A stretch of DNA of 64,000 bases from Bradyrhizobium sp. SZCCT0153 (GCF_018129995.1 NZ_JAFCKS010000001.1:1337001-1401000), one strand, 5' to 3'; counted from the first letter of the stretch, positions 1 to 9,407 are shown. Notes: generated by a model from the sequence alone, not told the origin. Made by a program: numbers and translations.

Positions 1-958
1 GGCGGGCCTTGTCGCCGAGCGCATTGTATTCCGCAAAGCGGTGCGCGGTCGTCGCCGACATCGCGTAGTGGATGAACGACACCAGCGCCAGCGTCTTCAC
101 CACCGCGAAGTAGACGCCAACCTCGTCGGAGGGGCGGAACTGCTGCAGCACCAGCACGTCGGTGTAGGACAGCAGCAGGTAGAAGCTCTCGACCAGCAGG
201 ATCGGCAGCGAAACGGCGAGCCAGCCGCGGATGTCGTAGGCCTTGGGGCCCTGCTCGATGTGATCGGCGAGCCTGCGGTTCAGCACGACCATCTGTCCGG
301 TCATCGCGATCCACACCGCGCCGGCGCTCGCGGCCATCGCGGCGACCGCGCCCAGATGATAGCCGAGCAGGAAGGCGCTCGCCGTGATGCCGATGATCAG
401 GGTCTGGCGGATGATGAATTGCGGCATCAGGCCGAGCTGCATCCAGTCATGCGAGCGCGCGATGCCGTCCTGGGCGTTGGCGACGACGAAGGCGGGCAGC
501 GTCATGCAGCCGATATAGAGCGGCAGCACCTCGGCCGGATTGATCCAGGGCGACAGCAATTTGACGATGCCGGCGAGGCCAAGCGACACCAGCGCGGAGA
601 CAGCGAAGGTCAGCCAGCGGCTGCCGGAGAGAAAGCCGCGCAGCAGCGCATGCTCGCCGCCGGTACGATACTCCGGGATGATTTTTTGCGCGGAAGCGGA
701 GATGCCGAAGTCCATCATGCTGCCGAGCAGCAGCACCCAGGTCCAGACATAGACATAGACGCCGTAGTCGGACGTGCCCATCCAGCGCGCGAGCAGGATC
801 TGCGAGAAATACGCCAGGCCCGCGCTGATGACGCGGATGATGAAGATGGTGCCGGCCAGACGCCGCGTCAGCGACGCCTCGCTCGAGCCGTCCGTGAGCT
901 TGGCCCGCAGCCGCGCGATCAGCCCGGCCGGTCCGGTCGTTGCGGGGTCTGCATCCAT
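1..958 (-). CDS. Lipopolysaccharide/oligosaccharide flippase, C-terminus cut by window edge
   Basis: Open from an ATG at 958 to the window edge, about 319 codons without a stop, so the C-terminus is missing. The translation begins MDADPATTGPAGL and continues with repeated hydrophobic helices separated by short basic loops. Segments such as ILLARWMGTSDYGVYVYVW and YTDVLVLQQFRPSDEVGVYF resemble the MATE/Wzx-like polysaccharide exporter superfamily. These inner-membrane proteins flip lipid-linked saccharides for O-antigen or exopolysaccharide assembly. A GTG sits directly before the chosen ATG, and the frame stays open further upstream, so the start is uncertain. No glycosyltransferase neighbour is visible. 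The family call is fairly sure; the substrate is unknown. Confidence 0.75.
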   Translation of the reverse strand, partial: MDADPATTGPAGLIARLRAKLTDGSSEASLTRRLAGTIFIIRVISAGLAYFSQILLARWMGTSDYGVYVYVWTWVLLLGSMMDFGISASAQKIIPEYRTGGEHALLRGFLSGSRWLTFAVSALVSLGLAGIVKLLSPWINPAEVLPLYIGCMTLPAFVVANAQDGIARSHDWMQLGLMPQFIIRQTLIIGITASAFLLGYHLGAVAAMAASAGAVWIAMTGQMVVLNRRLADHIEQGPKAYDIRGWLAVSLPILLVESFYLLLSYTDVLVLQQFRPSDEVGVYFAVVKTLALVSFIHYAMSATTAHRFAEYNALGDKAR

Positions 959-1095
959 CACGGCCAATTCGAACAGTCCCCGGGGCGCACGCGCATGCCG
1001 CGGCAGGCTTGCCGCAGCAGCCTTTGGAATTAGCAACCATTCGTTAAGATTCTGTTGGGCGGGGCAATACCCCTCGCGCTAGGCCGGGACGACAA

Positions 1096-1935
1096 CTACT
1101 CCAGATTCATATTGAATTCGTACGATTTCTCCGGCCCGACCAGCGTGAATTTCAGCGCCGCGCCGTCGGGCTTGGCGCCCGGCGGCAGCCCATCGAGCTC
1201 GAACGAGAAACGCTTCACGCCGGGCGGGCTGGGCTCGACCGGCGCGGGAATCGGCAGCGACCAATCCGGCGTCGGGCCTTCCACGTACAAATTGACGCCG
1301 CGGCTGTCAGGCACGACCACGTCGACCACCACGTTCTTGGGTCCGTCGCGCCTGATGTCGCGGATGGTGAGCGGATTGGGATCGCCGACATTCGCGGGTT
1401 TCGGCACGGTGTCGAGCGCTGCACGCAGATTGGCGTCCTCGGTCGAGGCGACGTTGTTGAAACCAAGCTCGGCGCTGGCCTCGACAGGAATGCAGAGCTT
1501 CTCGCACACCGCGTAATTGATCTCGGCGCGCAGCGTCACCGGCTTGTCGGCGGCCTTGGCGACGATGCGCAAGGGCAGCACGATCTGGTCGTGATAGCCG
1601 ATCGAATGGCCGCCTGCGCCGTCGTCGAACTTCTGCGGCGCCGGCCACATCACGGTCACCGCTTCGACATTGTCTGATTTCGAGAAGTCGAACCGTGGCG
1701 GGACGCCGGAATCGCCGGGCATGCGCCAGTAGGTTTTCCACCCCGGCTGGATCTGGAACGCGATACCGCCGAGCAGGACCGCGCCGCTGCGCGATCCTGC
1801 GAGCAACCGCACCGCGGAATGTCCGTCGCGCTGCCACGGCGAGGAGTCGTCGGCACGGGCTGCGATGGCCAGCGACGACGCAAGCAGGGTTGTCACGACG
1901 CCAACCGCCGCACGCAGGGGAACTCTTGTCAGCAT
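1096..1935 (-). CDS. Periplasmic DsbD N-terminal-domain protein (stand-alone)
   Basis: 279 aa with an N-terminal signal peptide (residues 1-28, cleavage near ARADD). The rest resembles the DsbD/ScsB N-terminal immunoglobulin-like domain, which in DsbD accepts electrons from the membrane domain and reduces periplasmic partners. A Cys pair in CEKLCIP (C144, C148) fits the redox-active C-x3-C of this family. Unlike DsbD there is no eight-helix membrane domain and no C-terminal thioredoxin domain, so the electron donor must be encoded elsewhere. The gene stands alone, with the flippase downstream on the same strand across 137 bp. Likely role: periplasmic thiol redox, possibly copper tolerance or cytochrome maturation. 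Confidence 0.75.
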   Translation of the reverse strand: MLTRVPLRAAVGVVTTLLASSLAIAARADDSSPWQRDGHSAVRLLAGSRSGAVLLGGIAFQIQPGWKTYWRMPGDSGVPPRFDFSKSDNVEAVTVMWPAPQKFDDGAGGHSIGYHDQIVLPLRIVAKAADKPVTLRAEINYAVCEKLCIPVEASAELGFNNVASTEDANLRAALDTVPKPANVGDPNPLTIRDIRRDGPKNVVVDVVVPDSRGVNLYVEGPTPDWSLPIPAPVEPSPPGVKRFSFELDGLPPGAKPDGAALKFTLVGPEKSYEFNMNLE

Positions 1936-2077
1936 GGCACGTCTTTACAGGGGCGTCCCGAGGCAAGCCATTGAATTGCTTGTGATGGATGCACTTCAAT
2001 CAAGTCCCGGCAAGCCTTGATTTGACAGCCGCCCGGCCCGACATCAGGATAGGAATTGAAACCGGAGTGCTTCACCG

Positions 2078-2722
2078 ATGGCTCCCACAGGCAAGAGGAC
2101 GGGCGAAAGCACCCGCAAGCCGGCCCCCGCGCTCCCGAGTACGGCGCGTTACCTCGATGGACGGTTGCTGATCGCGATGCCCGTGATGGGCGACGAGCGC
2201 TTCGAGCGCTCGGTGATCTACCTCTGCGCCCACTCCGCCGAAGGCGCCATGGGCATCATCGTGAACCACCCGGCCGGCAGCATCGACTTCCCCGAGCTCT
2301 TGCAGCAACTCGGCATCATCAGGAAGGGCGAGCACATCAAGCTGCCGGAGAATGCCGAGAGCATGAAGGTGCTGCGGGGTGGTCCGGTCGATACCGGCCG
2401 CGGCTTCGTGCTGCACTCCAGCGATTTCTACATCGAGAACGCGACGCTCCGGATCGACGACGGCGTCTGCCTCACGGCCACCGTCGACATCCTGAGGGCG
2501 ATCGCCAACGGCTCCGGCCCCAAGCACGCCATCCTCGCGCTCGGCTATGCCGGCTGGGCGCCGGGCCAGCTCGAGACCGAAATCCAGAGCAATGGCTGGC
2601 TGCATTGCGATGCGGATTCGGATCTGATCTTCGGCGACGACGTCGATGAAAAATACGGCCGCGCGCTGCGCAAGATCGGCATCGATCCCGGCATGCTCTC
2701 GAACGAGGCAGGGCACGCGTAG
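2078..2722 (+). CDS. YqgE/AlgH family protein (UPF0301)
   Basis: 214 aa, a little longer than the usual 185-190 because of a basic N-terminal tail. The core starts near residue 27 with [19 protein letters not shown] and continues with [20 protein letters not shown], which is diagnostic of UPF0301 (YqgE/AlgH). Further family segments are [15 protein letters not shown] and [16 protein letters not shown]. The molecular function is not established; AlgH has been linked to alginate regulation in Pseudomonas. The gene is monocistronic and is followed by an intergenic palindrome. Confidence 0.9.
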   Translation: MAPTGKRTGESTRKPAPALPSTARYLDGRLLIAMPVMGDERFERSVIYLCAHSAEGAMGIIVNHPAGSIDFPELLQQLGIIRKGEHIKLPENAESMKVLRGGPVDTGRGFVLHSSDFYIENATLRIDDGVCLTATVDILRAIANGSGPKHAILALGYAGWAPGQLETEIQSNGWLHCDADSDLIFGDDVDEKYGRALRKIGIDPGMLSNEAGHA

Positions 2723-2750
2723 CTCTGTGGCTAGTGACGCTCTCACGGCC

Positions 2751-2834
2751 GTCATTGCGAGGAGCGAAGCGACGAAGCAATCCAGAATCCTTCAGCGATG
2801 ACAGTCTGGATTGCTTCGCTTCGCTCGCAATGAC
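2751..2834. repeat. Palindromic intergenic repeat, family A
   Basis: An 84-bp imperfect inverted repeat. The left arm begins GTCATTGCGAGGAGCGAAGC and the right arm is nearly its reverse complement, ending TCGCTCGCAATGAC. A second full copy lies at 18033-18118 and a half copy at 10491-10520. It sits between convergent genes and could fold into a long hairpin. Confidence 0.85.
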
Positions 2835-2911
2835 GGAGTTTGTTGAGGCGGTCCGCTCTCGTCGTCGGTATCCTCCGCTGTTGTCCCGGCCTTCGCCGGT
2901 GAATGCCGCCT

Positions 2912-3799
2912 CTACTCCGCCGCCTGCTGCTGCACCGTCGGCTCCGTCCCGGCCACCGTCGCGCGGCGCATGTCGCGGGGCTGGGACTGATCGTAGCGGC
3001 GGACGCGGTGCATGGTCTGGCGGTTGTCCCACATCACGAGATCATGCAGCTTCCATTTGTGCACGTAGACGAACTCGCCTTGCGTCGCGTGCTCGTTGAG
3101 GTCGCGCAGCAAAAGGCGGCCCTCCGGCACGCTCATGCTGACGATCTTGCCGGCATGCGATGACAGATACAGCGACTTGCGGCGATGGACCGGATGGGTG
3201 CGCACGAGACGTTGCAGCACCGGCTTGAACATCTCCTTCTCGTCGTCGGTATATTCGGTGAAGCCGAGCGAGCCCCGCGAATACATCAGCGAATGCTCGC
3301 AGACGAGGTCCTCGATCTCCGTCTTGGTCTCGTCGTCGAGCGCGTCATAGGCGGCGCGCATGTCGGCGAATTCGGTGTTGCCGCCTTTCGGGTTCACCAC
3401 GCGCGCCGACAGCAGCGAGAATTTTGCCGGGATGGGCCGGAACGAGCTGTCGGAGTGCCAGAGGCAATTGCCGAGGTTGAACAGATTGGCGCGGCTGTCC
3501 TTCGGCAGCGGCTTGCCGTCCTTGCCGAGGTTTGAAACATCGTTCAAGCCCGAACTGAGGCGGTATTCGCTGGCCTTGGTAATGTTGCCGCCGCGTGCGT
3601 CCTCGCGCTGGCCGAAATTCAGCGCGAAGGCCATCTGCTGTTCGTCGGTGATGTCCTGGTCGTGGAACACCAGCACCGCATATTTGTCCATGGCGGCCTC
3701 GACTTCGCGGGCTTCGGTCCCGGTGAGAGGCTTTCGCAAGTCGAGGCCCGAAACCTCGCCGACAAAATGTTTCTGAAGCTGCCGGATGGCGATCGTCAT
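2912..3799 (-). CDS. TauD/TfdA-family Fe(II)/2-oxoglutarate dioxygenase
   Basis: 295 aa, the usual size of TauD/TfdA dioxygenases, which couple 2-oxoglutarate decarboxylation to hydroxylation of substrates such as taurine or 2,4-D. The iron facial triad is visible as WHSDSSF (H115, D117) and the distal His in DNRQTMHRVRRYD (H264), followed by the Arg region RDMRRATV that would bind 2-oxoglutarate. It lies 98 bp downstream of a short-chain dehydrogenase on the same strand, so the two may act together on one substrate. The substrate cannot be told from sequence. Confidence 0.88.
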   Translation of the reverse strand: MTIAIRQLQKHFVGEVSGLDLRKPLTGTEAREVEAAMDKYAVLVFHDQDITDEQQMAFALNFGQREDARGGNITKASEYRLSSGLNDVSNLGKDGKPLPKDSRANLFNLGNCLWHSDSSFRPIPAKFSLLSARVVNPKGGNTEFADMRAAYDALDDETKTEIEDLVCEHSLMYSRGSLGFTEYTDDEKEMFKPVLQRLVRTHPVHRRKSLYLSSHAGKIVSMSVPEGRLLLRDLNEHATQGEFVYVHKWKLHDLVMWDNRQTMHRVRRYDQSQPRDMRRATVAGTEPTVQQQAAE

Positions 3800-3897
3800 G
3801 ACGTTGTCTCCCGCGGACCGCGAGCGGTTGGTCCCGCTCTGTTGAGGAAAAAGCTACTCCGGCGGCCGGCGATGTCAACGCTCGGGCAGCATACCTC

Positions 3898-4677
3898 TTA
3901 CGCGTTGCGCGCCATCAGGCCGCCGTCGACCGGGATCACCGCGCCGGTGAGGAAGGACGCCGCCGGCAGGCACAGGCTCAGCGTCATATGCGCGACCTCC
4001 TCCGGATCGCCGTAGCGGCCGAGTGCAGTGCGGCGCTTGGCGTAGATGGTCTTGTGCTCCTCCGAGATGCGGTCGGTGATGGCGGTGCGGATCGGCCCCG
4101 GGCAGATGCAGTTCACGGTGATGCCCTCGCGGCCGAGCTCGACCGCGAGCGAGCGGGTAAGGCTTGCGACGCCGCCCTTCGCCGCGGAATAGGGGCTGTG
4201 CAACGCGGTGGCGCCGAGCGCCTCGGTCGAGGCGATGTTGACGATCCGCGCGCACTTCGATCGGCGCAGATGCGGCAGAGCGGCGCGGATGATGCGTGGA
4301 TGCGCCGTCAGCATCACCGCGATGCCCCTGGCCCAGGCATCCTCGTAGGCCTCGTCGTCGATCGCGACGCGCACGGAGATGCCGGCATTGTTGACGACGA
4401 CGTCGAGACCGCCGAAATGCGCGGCGACGTCGCCGACCACGCGCTTGATCTCGCCGGCGTCGGCAACGTCGAGCTTCCACGCCTTCGCTGCTCCGCCGGT
4501 TGCCGAGATCTCCTTGGCGACCGCATATGCGCCTTGCTCGTCATGATCGGTGACGGCGACGCTGGCGCCTTCGCTTGCGAACACGCGCGCGGTCGCGCGT
4601 CCCATGCCGCTGGCCGCGCCGGTGACGAGAACGGTCAGGCCCTTTACGGATCGGCTGAGCTCCTTGAAATCGGACAT
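3898..4677 (-). CDS. Short-chain dehydrogenase/reductase
   Basis: 259 aa from the ATG at 4677, chosen because GAGGAA lies just upstream; the frame is open further upstream without a ribosome site. Classical SDR signatures are present: the cofactor motif TGAASGMG (19-26), NNAG (96-99), the catalytic Ser around 149-150 (IVNIAST), Tyr163-x3-Lys167 (YSAAK), and the C-terminal PVDGG. A cytoplasmic NAD(P)-dependent oxidoreductase of unknown substrate. It precedes the TauD-type dioxygenase and is divergent, across 112 bp, from a second SDR. Confidence 0.9.
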   Translation of the reverse strand: MSDFKELSRSVKGLTVLVTGAASGMGRATARVFASEGASVAVTDHDEQGAYAVAKEISATGGAAKAWKLDVADAGEIKRVVGDVAAHFGGLDVVVNNAGISVRVAIDDEAYEDAWARGIAVMLTAHPRIIRAALPHLRRSKCARIVNIASTEALGATALHSPYSAAKGGVASLTRSLAVELGREGITVNCICPGPIRTAITDRISEEHKTIYAKRRTALGRYGDPEEVAHMTLSLCLPAASFLTGAVIPVDGGLMARNA

Positions 4678-4789
4678 GCTGTTTCCTCGCGGCGTGCTTG
4701 TTCTTGTTATGATTGACAAGGCTGGCATCGATCCGCAGACAGGTCAAACAAGCGAGACAAAAGACGCGCAGAACAAAAGGGAGGCCGCG

Positions 4790-5527
4790 ATGACGAACGA
4801 GCTGGATTTCTCGGGCAGGCAGGTGCTGGTCGTCGGCGGTTCCAGCGGCATCGGCAACGGCATCGCGCAAGCCTTTCGTGTCAGGGGCGCAGGCGTTGCG
4901 GTCTGCGGCACACGCGCTCACGCAACGGAATATTCAGCCGAGGAAGGCTCCGATCTCACCGGTCTTTCCTACGCGCAGCTCGACGTCGCCAATGCCGGCG
5001 CGATCGAGGCGTTCAAGCCGTCCTTCGACAAGCTGGATGTCCTCGTGCTCGCGCAGGGCGCGGTGCTCTATCGCCGCGGCGAATTCGAGATGGATGGCTT
5101 CCGCAAGGTCGTCGAGGTCAATCTGATGAGCCTGATGGCCTGCGCCACGCGATTTCATTCCATGCTGCGGGATGCGCGGGGATCGCTGATCATGGTGTCT
5201 TCGACTGCGGCCTATCATTCCACCATGGGCAATCCCGCCTACAACGCCTCGAAGACCGGTGCGGTCGGATTGACGCGGACGCTGGGCGAGGCCTGGGCCG
5301 AGGACGGCATCCGCGTCAACGGCATCGCGCCCGGCCTCGTCGACACCAAGATGACGAAGGTGACGACCGACAATCCCAAGCGGCTCGAAGGCGCGCTGGC
5401 GCGCATTCCGCTGCGGCGATTGGGCACGCCGGCCGACATGGCGGGCGCGGCCCTGTTCCTGGCGTCGCCGCTGTCGTCCTACATCATCGGCCAGACACTG
5501 GTCGTCGATGGCGGGCTCATCCTGTAG
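4790..5527 (+). CDS. Short-chain dehydrogenase/reductase
   Basis: 245 aa from the ATG at 4790, which follows a good ribosome site (AAGGGAGG). SDR motifs: GGSSGIG (16-22), the active-site Ser in IMVSSTAAYH, Tyr151-x3-Lys155 (YNASK), and the C-terminal VDGG. In place of the usual NNAG the sequence has LAQGA (around 88-91), a modest departure. It is divergent from the preceding SDR, and the shared 112-bp spacer should hold both promoters. Substrate unknown. Confidence 0.9.
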   Translation: MTNELDFSGRQVLVVGGSSGIGNGIAQAFRVRGAGVAVCGTRAHATEYSAEEGSDLTGLSYAQLDVANAGAIEAFKPSFDKLDVLVLAQGAVLYRRGEFEMDGFRKVVEVNLMSLMACATRFHSMLRDARGSLIMVSSTAAYHSTMGNPAYNASKTGAVGLTRTLGEAWAEDGIRVNGIAPGLVDTKMTKVTTDNPKRLEGALARIPLRRLGTPADMAGAALFLASPLSSYIIGQTLVVDGGLIL

Positions 5528-5627
5528 CTCATCCGGCTAGACACTCACCCGCATTACACTTTCGCAAAGACTTGGAACTGTGCTGCTCCTGATCGGTTAC
5601 TTGGGCTGACCCCGGAGGAGGAGCATC

Positions 5628-6002
5628 ATGGATAAAGATCGGATCGTCGGATCGGCCAAGGAATTCGCTGGACGCGCGGAAGGCGCTGTCGGAGATCTGG
5701 CCGGCGATGCGCAGACACAGGCGTCGGGCAAGGCGCGCGAAGCCGCCGGCACCGTGCAGAATCTCTACGGCCAGGCCAAGGACGCCGTACGCGACGCCGG
5801 CGAGACGGCGGCCGGCTACGCCAAGGACGCCTACGAGAACAGCGGCGAGACTTTCCGCGACGGCACGCAGGCAATTAGCCAGAAGGTGCAGGACAACCCG
5901 CTTGGCTCGTTGCTCATCGCCGGTGGCATCGGGTTCGCACTCGCGCTGCTGATGTCGCGGCCCGCCCGCCGCCCGCCGCCGCGCTGGCGCTACTACGGCT
6001 AA
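5628..6002 (+). CDS. CsbD-like stress protein with C-terminal membrane helix
   Basis: 124 aa starting MDKDRIVGSAKEFAGRAEGA, preceded by GGAGGAGG. The first half is a CsbD-like amphipathic repeat rich in Ala, Gly, Asp and Lys. Residues about 90-108 (GSLLIAGGIGFALALLMS) form a single hydrophobic helix, followed by a basic, Pro/Arg-rich tail. This mix of CsbD and DUF883-type architecture is common in rhizobia and is associated with general stress responses in related bacteria. Molecular function unknown. Confidence 0.8.
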   Translation: MDKDRIVGSAKEFAGRAEGAVGDLAGDAQTQASGKAREAAGTVQNLYGQAKDAVRDAGETAAGYAKDAYENSGETFRDGTQAISQKVQDNPLGSLLIAGGIGFALALLMSRPARRPPPRWRYYG

Positions 6003-6020
6003 GCCGACGCTCGATAACCA

Positions 6021-6163
6021 AAGGGCCCCGGACGCAGGGCGGCCTGGGCGATGCGTCACATCGTCCGGAAACGCCGCATTGCTGAACCGGGGCCCATTCT
6101 TTTTGGGAATGCCGCATATGCCGGGTCCCGACTCTGCGCAGCAGCGTTGCGGCGCGTTCGGAA
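6021..6163. repeat. Intergenic repeat, family D
   Basis: A complex inverted repeat containing GGGCCCCGGACGCAGG on the left and GGGTCCCGACTCTGCGCAGC on the right. A related element with the same tell-tale string (CCCGGCTCTGCGTCGCAGCG) lies at 36868-36994 between gap and pgk. It lies between convergent genes. Confidence 0.6.
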
Positions 6164-6166
6164 CAA

Positions 6167-7852
6167 TTACCTGAGCACTTCCGCCGATCGTCCGACATTG
6201 CCCGGTGGACGCGGGATCGCGGGGTTCGGATTGGGATTGCGCGGCCCCGGCGCCAGTTGACGCGGCGGGGGCGGCGGGGAGCCGAAGCCGAAGAAATCAC
6301 GCATCGATGGCGCCGCCTGCGCCGGCTGCTGCGGCACCGGCGGCTTCTTCGGCGCGAGCTTTGGCGGCGCGATCGCTGCGGCCGCACCCGGCGTGCCGCC
6401 GTCGGGCGTCGTCACGGCCATCGGCGTATCGCCCTTGGCCTGCTCGCGGCCGACTTCGCGGCGCGGCCAGGCATAATCGTCGGCGCGGCCAGCGGGCGGG
6501 GCCAGCGGCTCGCCCTTCACCATCGTCCTTGCGGCGAGCGCATCGACGGCGGCGGGACGCGAGCCCGGTCCGCCCAGCAATTGATCGGTCGAGATCGAGG
6601 CCGCAACCAGCGGCACGATCGGGCCGGCCAGCGGCCGCGGCGCCGGCTTGCCGGGCTCGGCGCTGGTGTCGGGCGTTCCCGGTTCGCTCGGCAGCGCGAT
6701 CGGGCCGGACCGTCCCGCGAGCAGGCGCGTGATCTCGCGCTCGACATAATGGGCGAGCTTGCGCGCGCCGGGCTTGGTGAAATAGACGCCGTCATAGCTG
6801 CGCAGCTGACGGATCTGGCCTTCGAAGTCCGGCCCCTTCTGCAGGAAGCGGCCGGCCTCGTCGACAAAACCGTCCCAGACGTCGACATAGGTGATGCCGG
6901 CCTTGGCCGCGCCTTCGCGATAGAGCGAATCCAGGAACAGCATGTCCGCCGTGCCCTTGGGACCGCGGATCGCGGGCAGGCCGACCCAGAGCACCGGCAC
7001 GCCCCTGGCCTTGAGAACGTTGGCGAGCTCCTCGATCTTCTTGCCGTAGAGCTCGACCCAGCGCTCGTCGCGGAATTCGTAGAGACCGTTTGGGTTGCGC
7101 GCGGTCTTCTCCGGCGCGGTCGCAGGCGCGTCGGCGTTGTCGGCATCGTCCTGCGGCAGGTCGGTGTCGGCCGGCTTGTCGTCCGGCTTGGCGGCGGTGT
7201 CGGGCTTGGCATCGCCGGGCTTGTCGCCTGGCTTGCCTTGCGGCTTGGCGCGTGCGCCCTTGTCGTTCTTCTTGTCCTTGTCCGAGGCCTTGTCCGTTTT
7301 GTCGGGCGCAGCCTCGCGGATCGCGATGCGGTCGTTGAGGCCGAGCATGACGACGATGACATCGGGCTTCTCGGTTTCGAGAATGCCCTTGGCCGCAGCT
7401 GTCCAGTCCGAGGGCTCGCCCTTCGGCTGGTACTTGATCAGGCCTGAGGTGGTCCTGTGCTTGCGGATCACGCCCATGTCGGGCTGTTCGGTGTAGGCGT
7501 CTTCGAGTCCGTAGGCGAGCCAGTCGGCCATGGCGTCGCCGATCACGAGCACGTTCTTGTCGGGGATGGTGTCGCGCTTGGCCGGCGCCGGCGCGCGCGA
7601 AAAGTCCTGGCGCGGGGCTTGCGGCTGTTGCTGCTGGAACGGCGCGAAGAAGTCGCCGCCGAACCAGCCACCGCCACCTCCGCCGTTTCGTGGCGGCGGG
7701 GCCGAGCGCTGCGGCGGGCCGCCGAAGCCGGGGAAGTTGAAGAACTGCGCCGAGGCCGGTCCCGCGACCGACACCAGAATCGCAAGCGCCGTCCCCAGCG
7801 CGATCAGCGGGCCGGTCTCGGTCAGCGCCTTGAAAAGGGACTTCTTCGACAT
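6167..7852 (-). CDS. DUF459 SGNH-fold periplasmic protein with replaced catalytic residues
   Basis: 561 aa. An N-terminal hydrophobic signal segment (about 15-36) is followed by a Gly/Pro/Gln-rich linker, an SGNH/GDSL-like fold from about residue 98 to 380, and a Pro/Ala-rich tail. Block III (GLND, 171-174) is intact. The Ser position in block I reads GDAMAD (Ala107), and the block V D-x-x-H reads DGVY (D354, Y357), so both the nucleophile and the His are absent. An Asp/Lys-rich insert (about 183-250) interrupts the fold. DUF459 members are secreted proteins of unknown role. It lies 169 bp downstream of a lytic transglycosylase on the same strand, which hints at a cell-wall role. Confidence 0.8.
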   Translation of the reverse strand: MSKKSLFKALTETGPLIALGTALAILVSVAGPASAQFFNFPGFGGPPQRSAPPPRNGGGGGGWFGGDFFAPFQQQQPQAPRQDFSRAPAPAKRDTIPDKNVLVIGDAMADWLAYGLEDAYTEQPDMGVIRKHRTTSGLIKYQPKGEPSDWTAAAKGILETEKPDVIVVMLGLNDRIAIREAAPDKTDKASDKDKKNDKGARAKPQGKPGDKPGDAKPDTAAKPDDKPADTDLPQDDADNADAPATAPEKTARNPNGLYEFRDERWVELYGKKIEELANVLKARGVPVLWVGLPAIRGPKGTADMLFLDSLYREGAAKAGITYVDVWDGFVDEAGRFLQKGPDFEGQIRQLRSYDGVYFTKPGARKLAHYVEREITRLLAGRSGPIALPSEPGTPDTSAEPGKPAPRPLAGPIVPLVAASISTDQLLGGPGSRPAAVDALAARTMVKGEPLAPPAGRADDYAWPRREVGREQAKGDTPMAVTTPDGGTPGAAAAIAPPKLAPKKPPVPQQPAQAAPSMRDFFGFGSPPPPPRQLAPGPRNPNPNPAIPRPPGNVGRSAEVLR

Positions 7853-8021
7853 GCGATCTCGGGCACGCGCAATGGGGATTGGAAGCAGCTCGATATAATA
7901 ACGGAATCAGGCGCCAAACGGGCAGATTCTCTTTCAGATTCTCGTTGATACACCGGGGAACAGCCTTCCCCGTCAAGGCTGCCGGCCAAAATCCCCGTTC
8001 AGGGTTACTTTCGGCGCGATT

Positions 8022-9407
8022 TTACCGCCCGCGCAGCCGGTCCAGCACGTCGGAGGAGGCAAAACCGTCCGCGGGGACCCCGATCGAGGCCTGGAAGTTG
8101 CGCAGGGCCTCCCGGGTCTGGCCGCCGAACTGGCCGTCCGGGGTGCCCTTGTAGAAGCCGCGCTGGGCCAGCAGTTGCTGGAGTTCCAGCCGCTCGGTGC
8201 GTGCCAGCTCCCGCTCCTGGCGCGGCCAGGGCTGCACGAAGGGCTGCCCCCCGCGCAGGCGGTCGGCGAAATGCCCGATCGCCAGCGCATAGGCCTCGGC
8301 CGGATTGTACTTCATGATGACGCGGAAGTTCTGCAGCATCAGGAAGCCCGGCCCCTGCGCGCCGGCGGGCGCCAGCAGATAGGCTTTCTCCGCCGGGTGC
8401 GTGAACGGCTGGCCCGCCGGACGCTTGAGCCCGAGCTTCTCCCATTGCGCGAGCGTCATCGCCTTGGCACGGTCGGCCAGCATGTAGTTGAAGCCCTGGG
8501 GCACCACGACCTCATAGCCCCAGGTCTGACCGGACTGCCAGCCGTCCTTCTTCAGATTGTTGGCGGTCGATGCGATCAGGTCGGAGGGATTGTCGACGAC
8601 GTCGCGCCGTCCATCGCCGTCGCCGTCGACGGCAAAGCGCTTGAACGCGGTCGGCATGAACTGGGTCGGGCCGAAGGCTCCGGCCCAGGAGCCGCGCATC
8701 TGTTCAGGGCGTAGATCGCCGCGATTGACGATCTCCAGCGCGGAGAGGAATTCGTCCTTGAAGTAAGCCTGGCGGCGGCCGATGCAGGCGAGCGTCGCCG
8801 TCGATTGCAGCACGCTGCGGTCGCCCATCTGCGTCGAGTAGTTGGATTCGATGCCCCAGATCGAGGCGATGATATAGCGGTCGACGCCGGTGGCCTTTTC
8901 GGTGGCGTCGAACTGCGCCTTGTACTTGGCGAGCACCTCGCGGCCCTTGGCGAGGCGGTTGTCGTTCACGAGGATGTCGAGATAGTCCCAGATCGACTTG
9001 GTGAACTCCGGCTGTGAATCCATCAGGTCCATGATGCGCAGGTCGGGGGCGAGCCCTGCGGTGAAGCGCTGGAAATTCTCCTGCGTGATGCCGCGCCGTG
9101 CGGCATCGGGCCACATCGCAGCGACGCAGTTGTTGAAATTGCCGGCAGCCTCGCGGATCGCGGCGGCCGTCATCAGCGGATGGCCGGAGGCGCCGTCCTC
9201 GCCGCTCCAGGGTTGAGCGCCGCCCGGCGGAGCTTGCGCGGGAGCAGGGTTCGAGCCGGAGAAAATCCCGCCGAACAGGTTCGACAGGCCGTTCTGCGCC
9301 TGTGCCTGAGCGCAAGCCGGCAGCAGCAACGCGGCCGCGATCATCGCTCCGCTGGTCACAAATCCAGCACGTTTTGCCAGCCCTGCCATCGATTGCATCA
9401 TGTCCAA
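8022..9407 (-). CDS. Lytic murein transglycosylase, MltB family, with peptidoglycan-binding domain
   Basis: 461 aa. A signal peptide (to about residue 36) leads into an SLT_2/MltB-type domain (about 75-385) with the catalytic Glu187 in IWGIESNYST and conserved GAFGPTQFMPT. A PG_binding_1 domain follows (about 398-461; GTPDGQFGGQTREALRNFQ). The enzyme cleaves the MurNAc-GlcNAc bond to a 1,6-anhydro product in the periplasm. Family motifs and length are all as expected. The downstream same-strand neighbour is the DUF459 protein. Confidence 0.93.
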   Translation of the reverse strand: MDMMQSMAGLAKRAGFVTSGAMIAAALLLPACAQAQAQNGLSNLFGGIFSGSNPAPAQAPPGGAQPWSGEDGASGHPLMTAAAIREAAGNFNNCVAAMWPDAARRGITQENFQRFTAGLAPDLRIMDLMDSQPEFTKSIWDYLDILVNDNRLAKGREVLAKYKAQFDATEKATGVDRYIIASIWGIESNYSTQMGDRSVLQSTATLACIGRRQAYFKDEFLSALEIVNRGDLRPEQMRGSWAGAFGPTQFMPTAFKRFAVDGDGDGRRDVVDNPSDLIASTANNLKKDGWQSGQTWGYEVVVPQGFNYMLADRAKAMTLAQWEKLGLKRPAGQPFTHPAEKAYLLAPAGAQGPGFLMLQNFRVIMKYNPAEAYALAIGHFADRLRGGQPFVQPWPRQERELARTERLELQQLLAQRGFYKGTPDGQFGGQTREALRNFQASIGVPADGFASSDVLDRLRGR

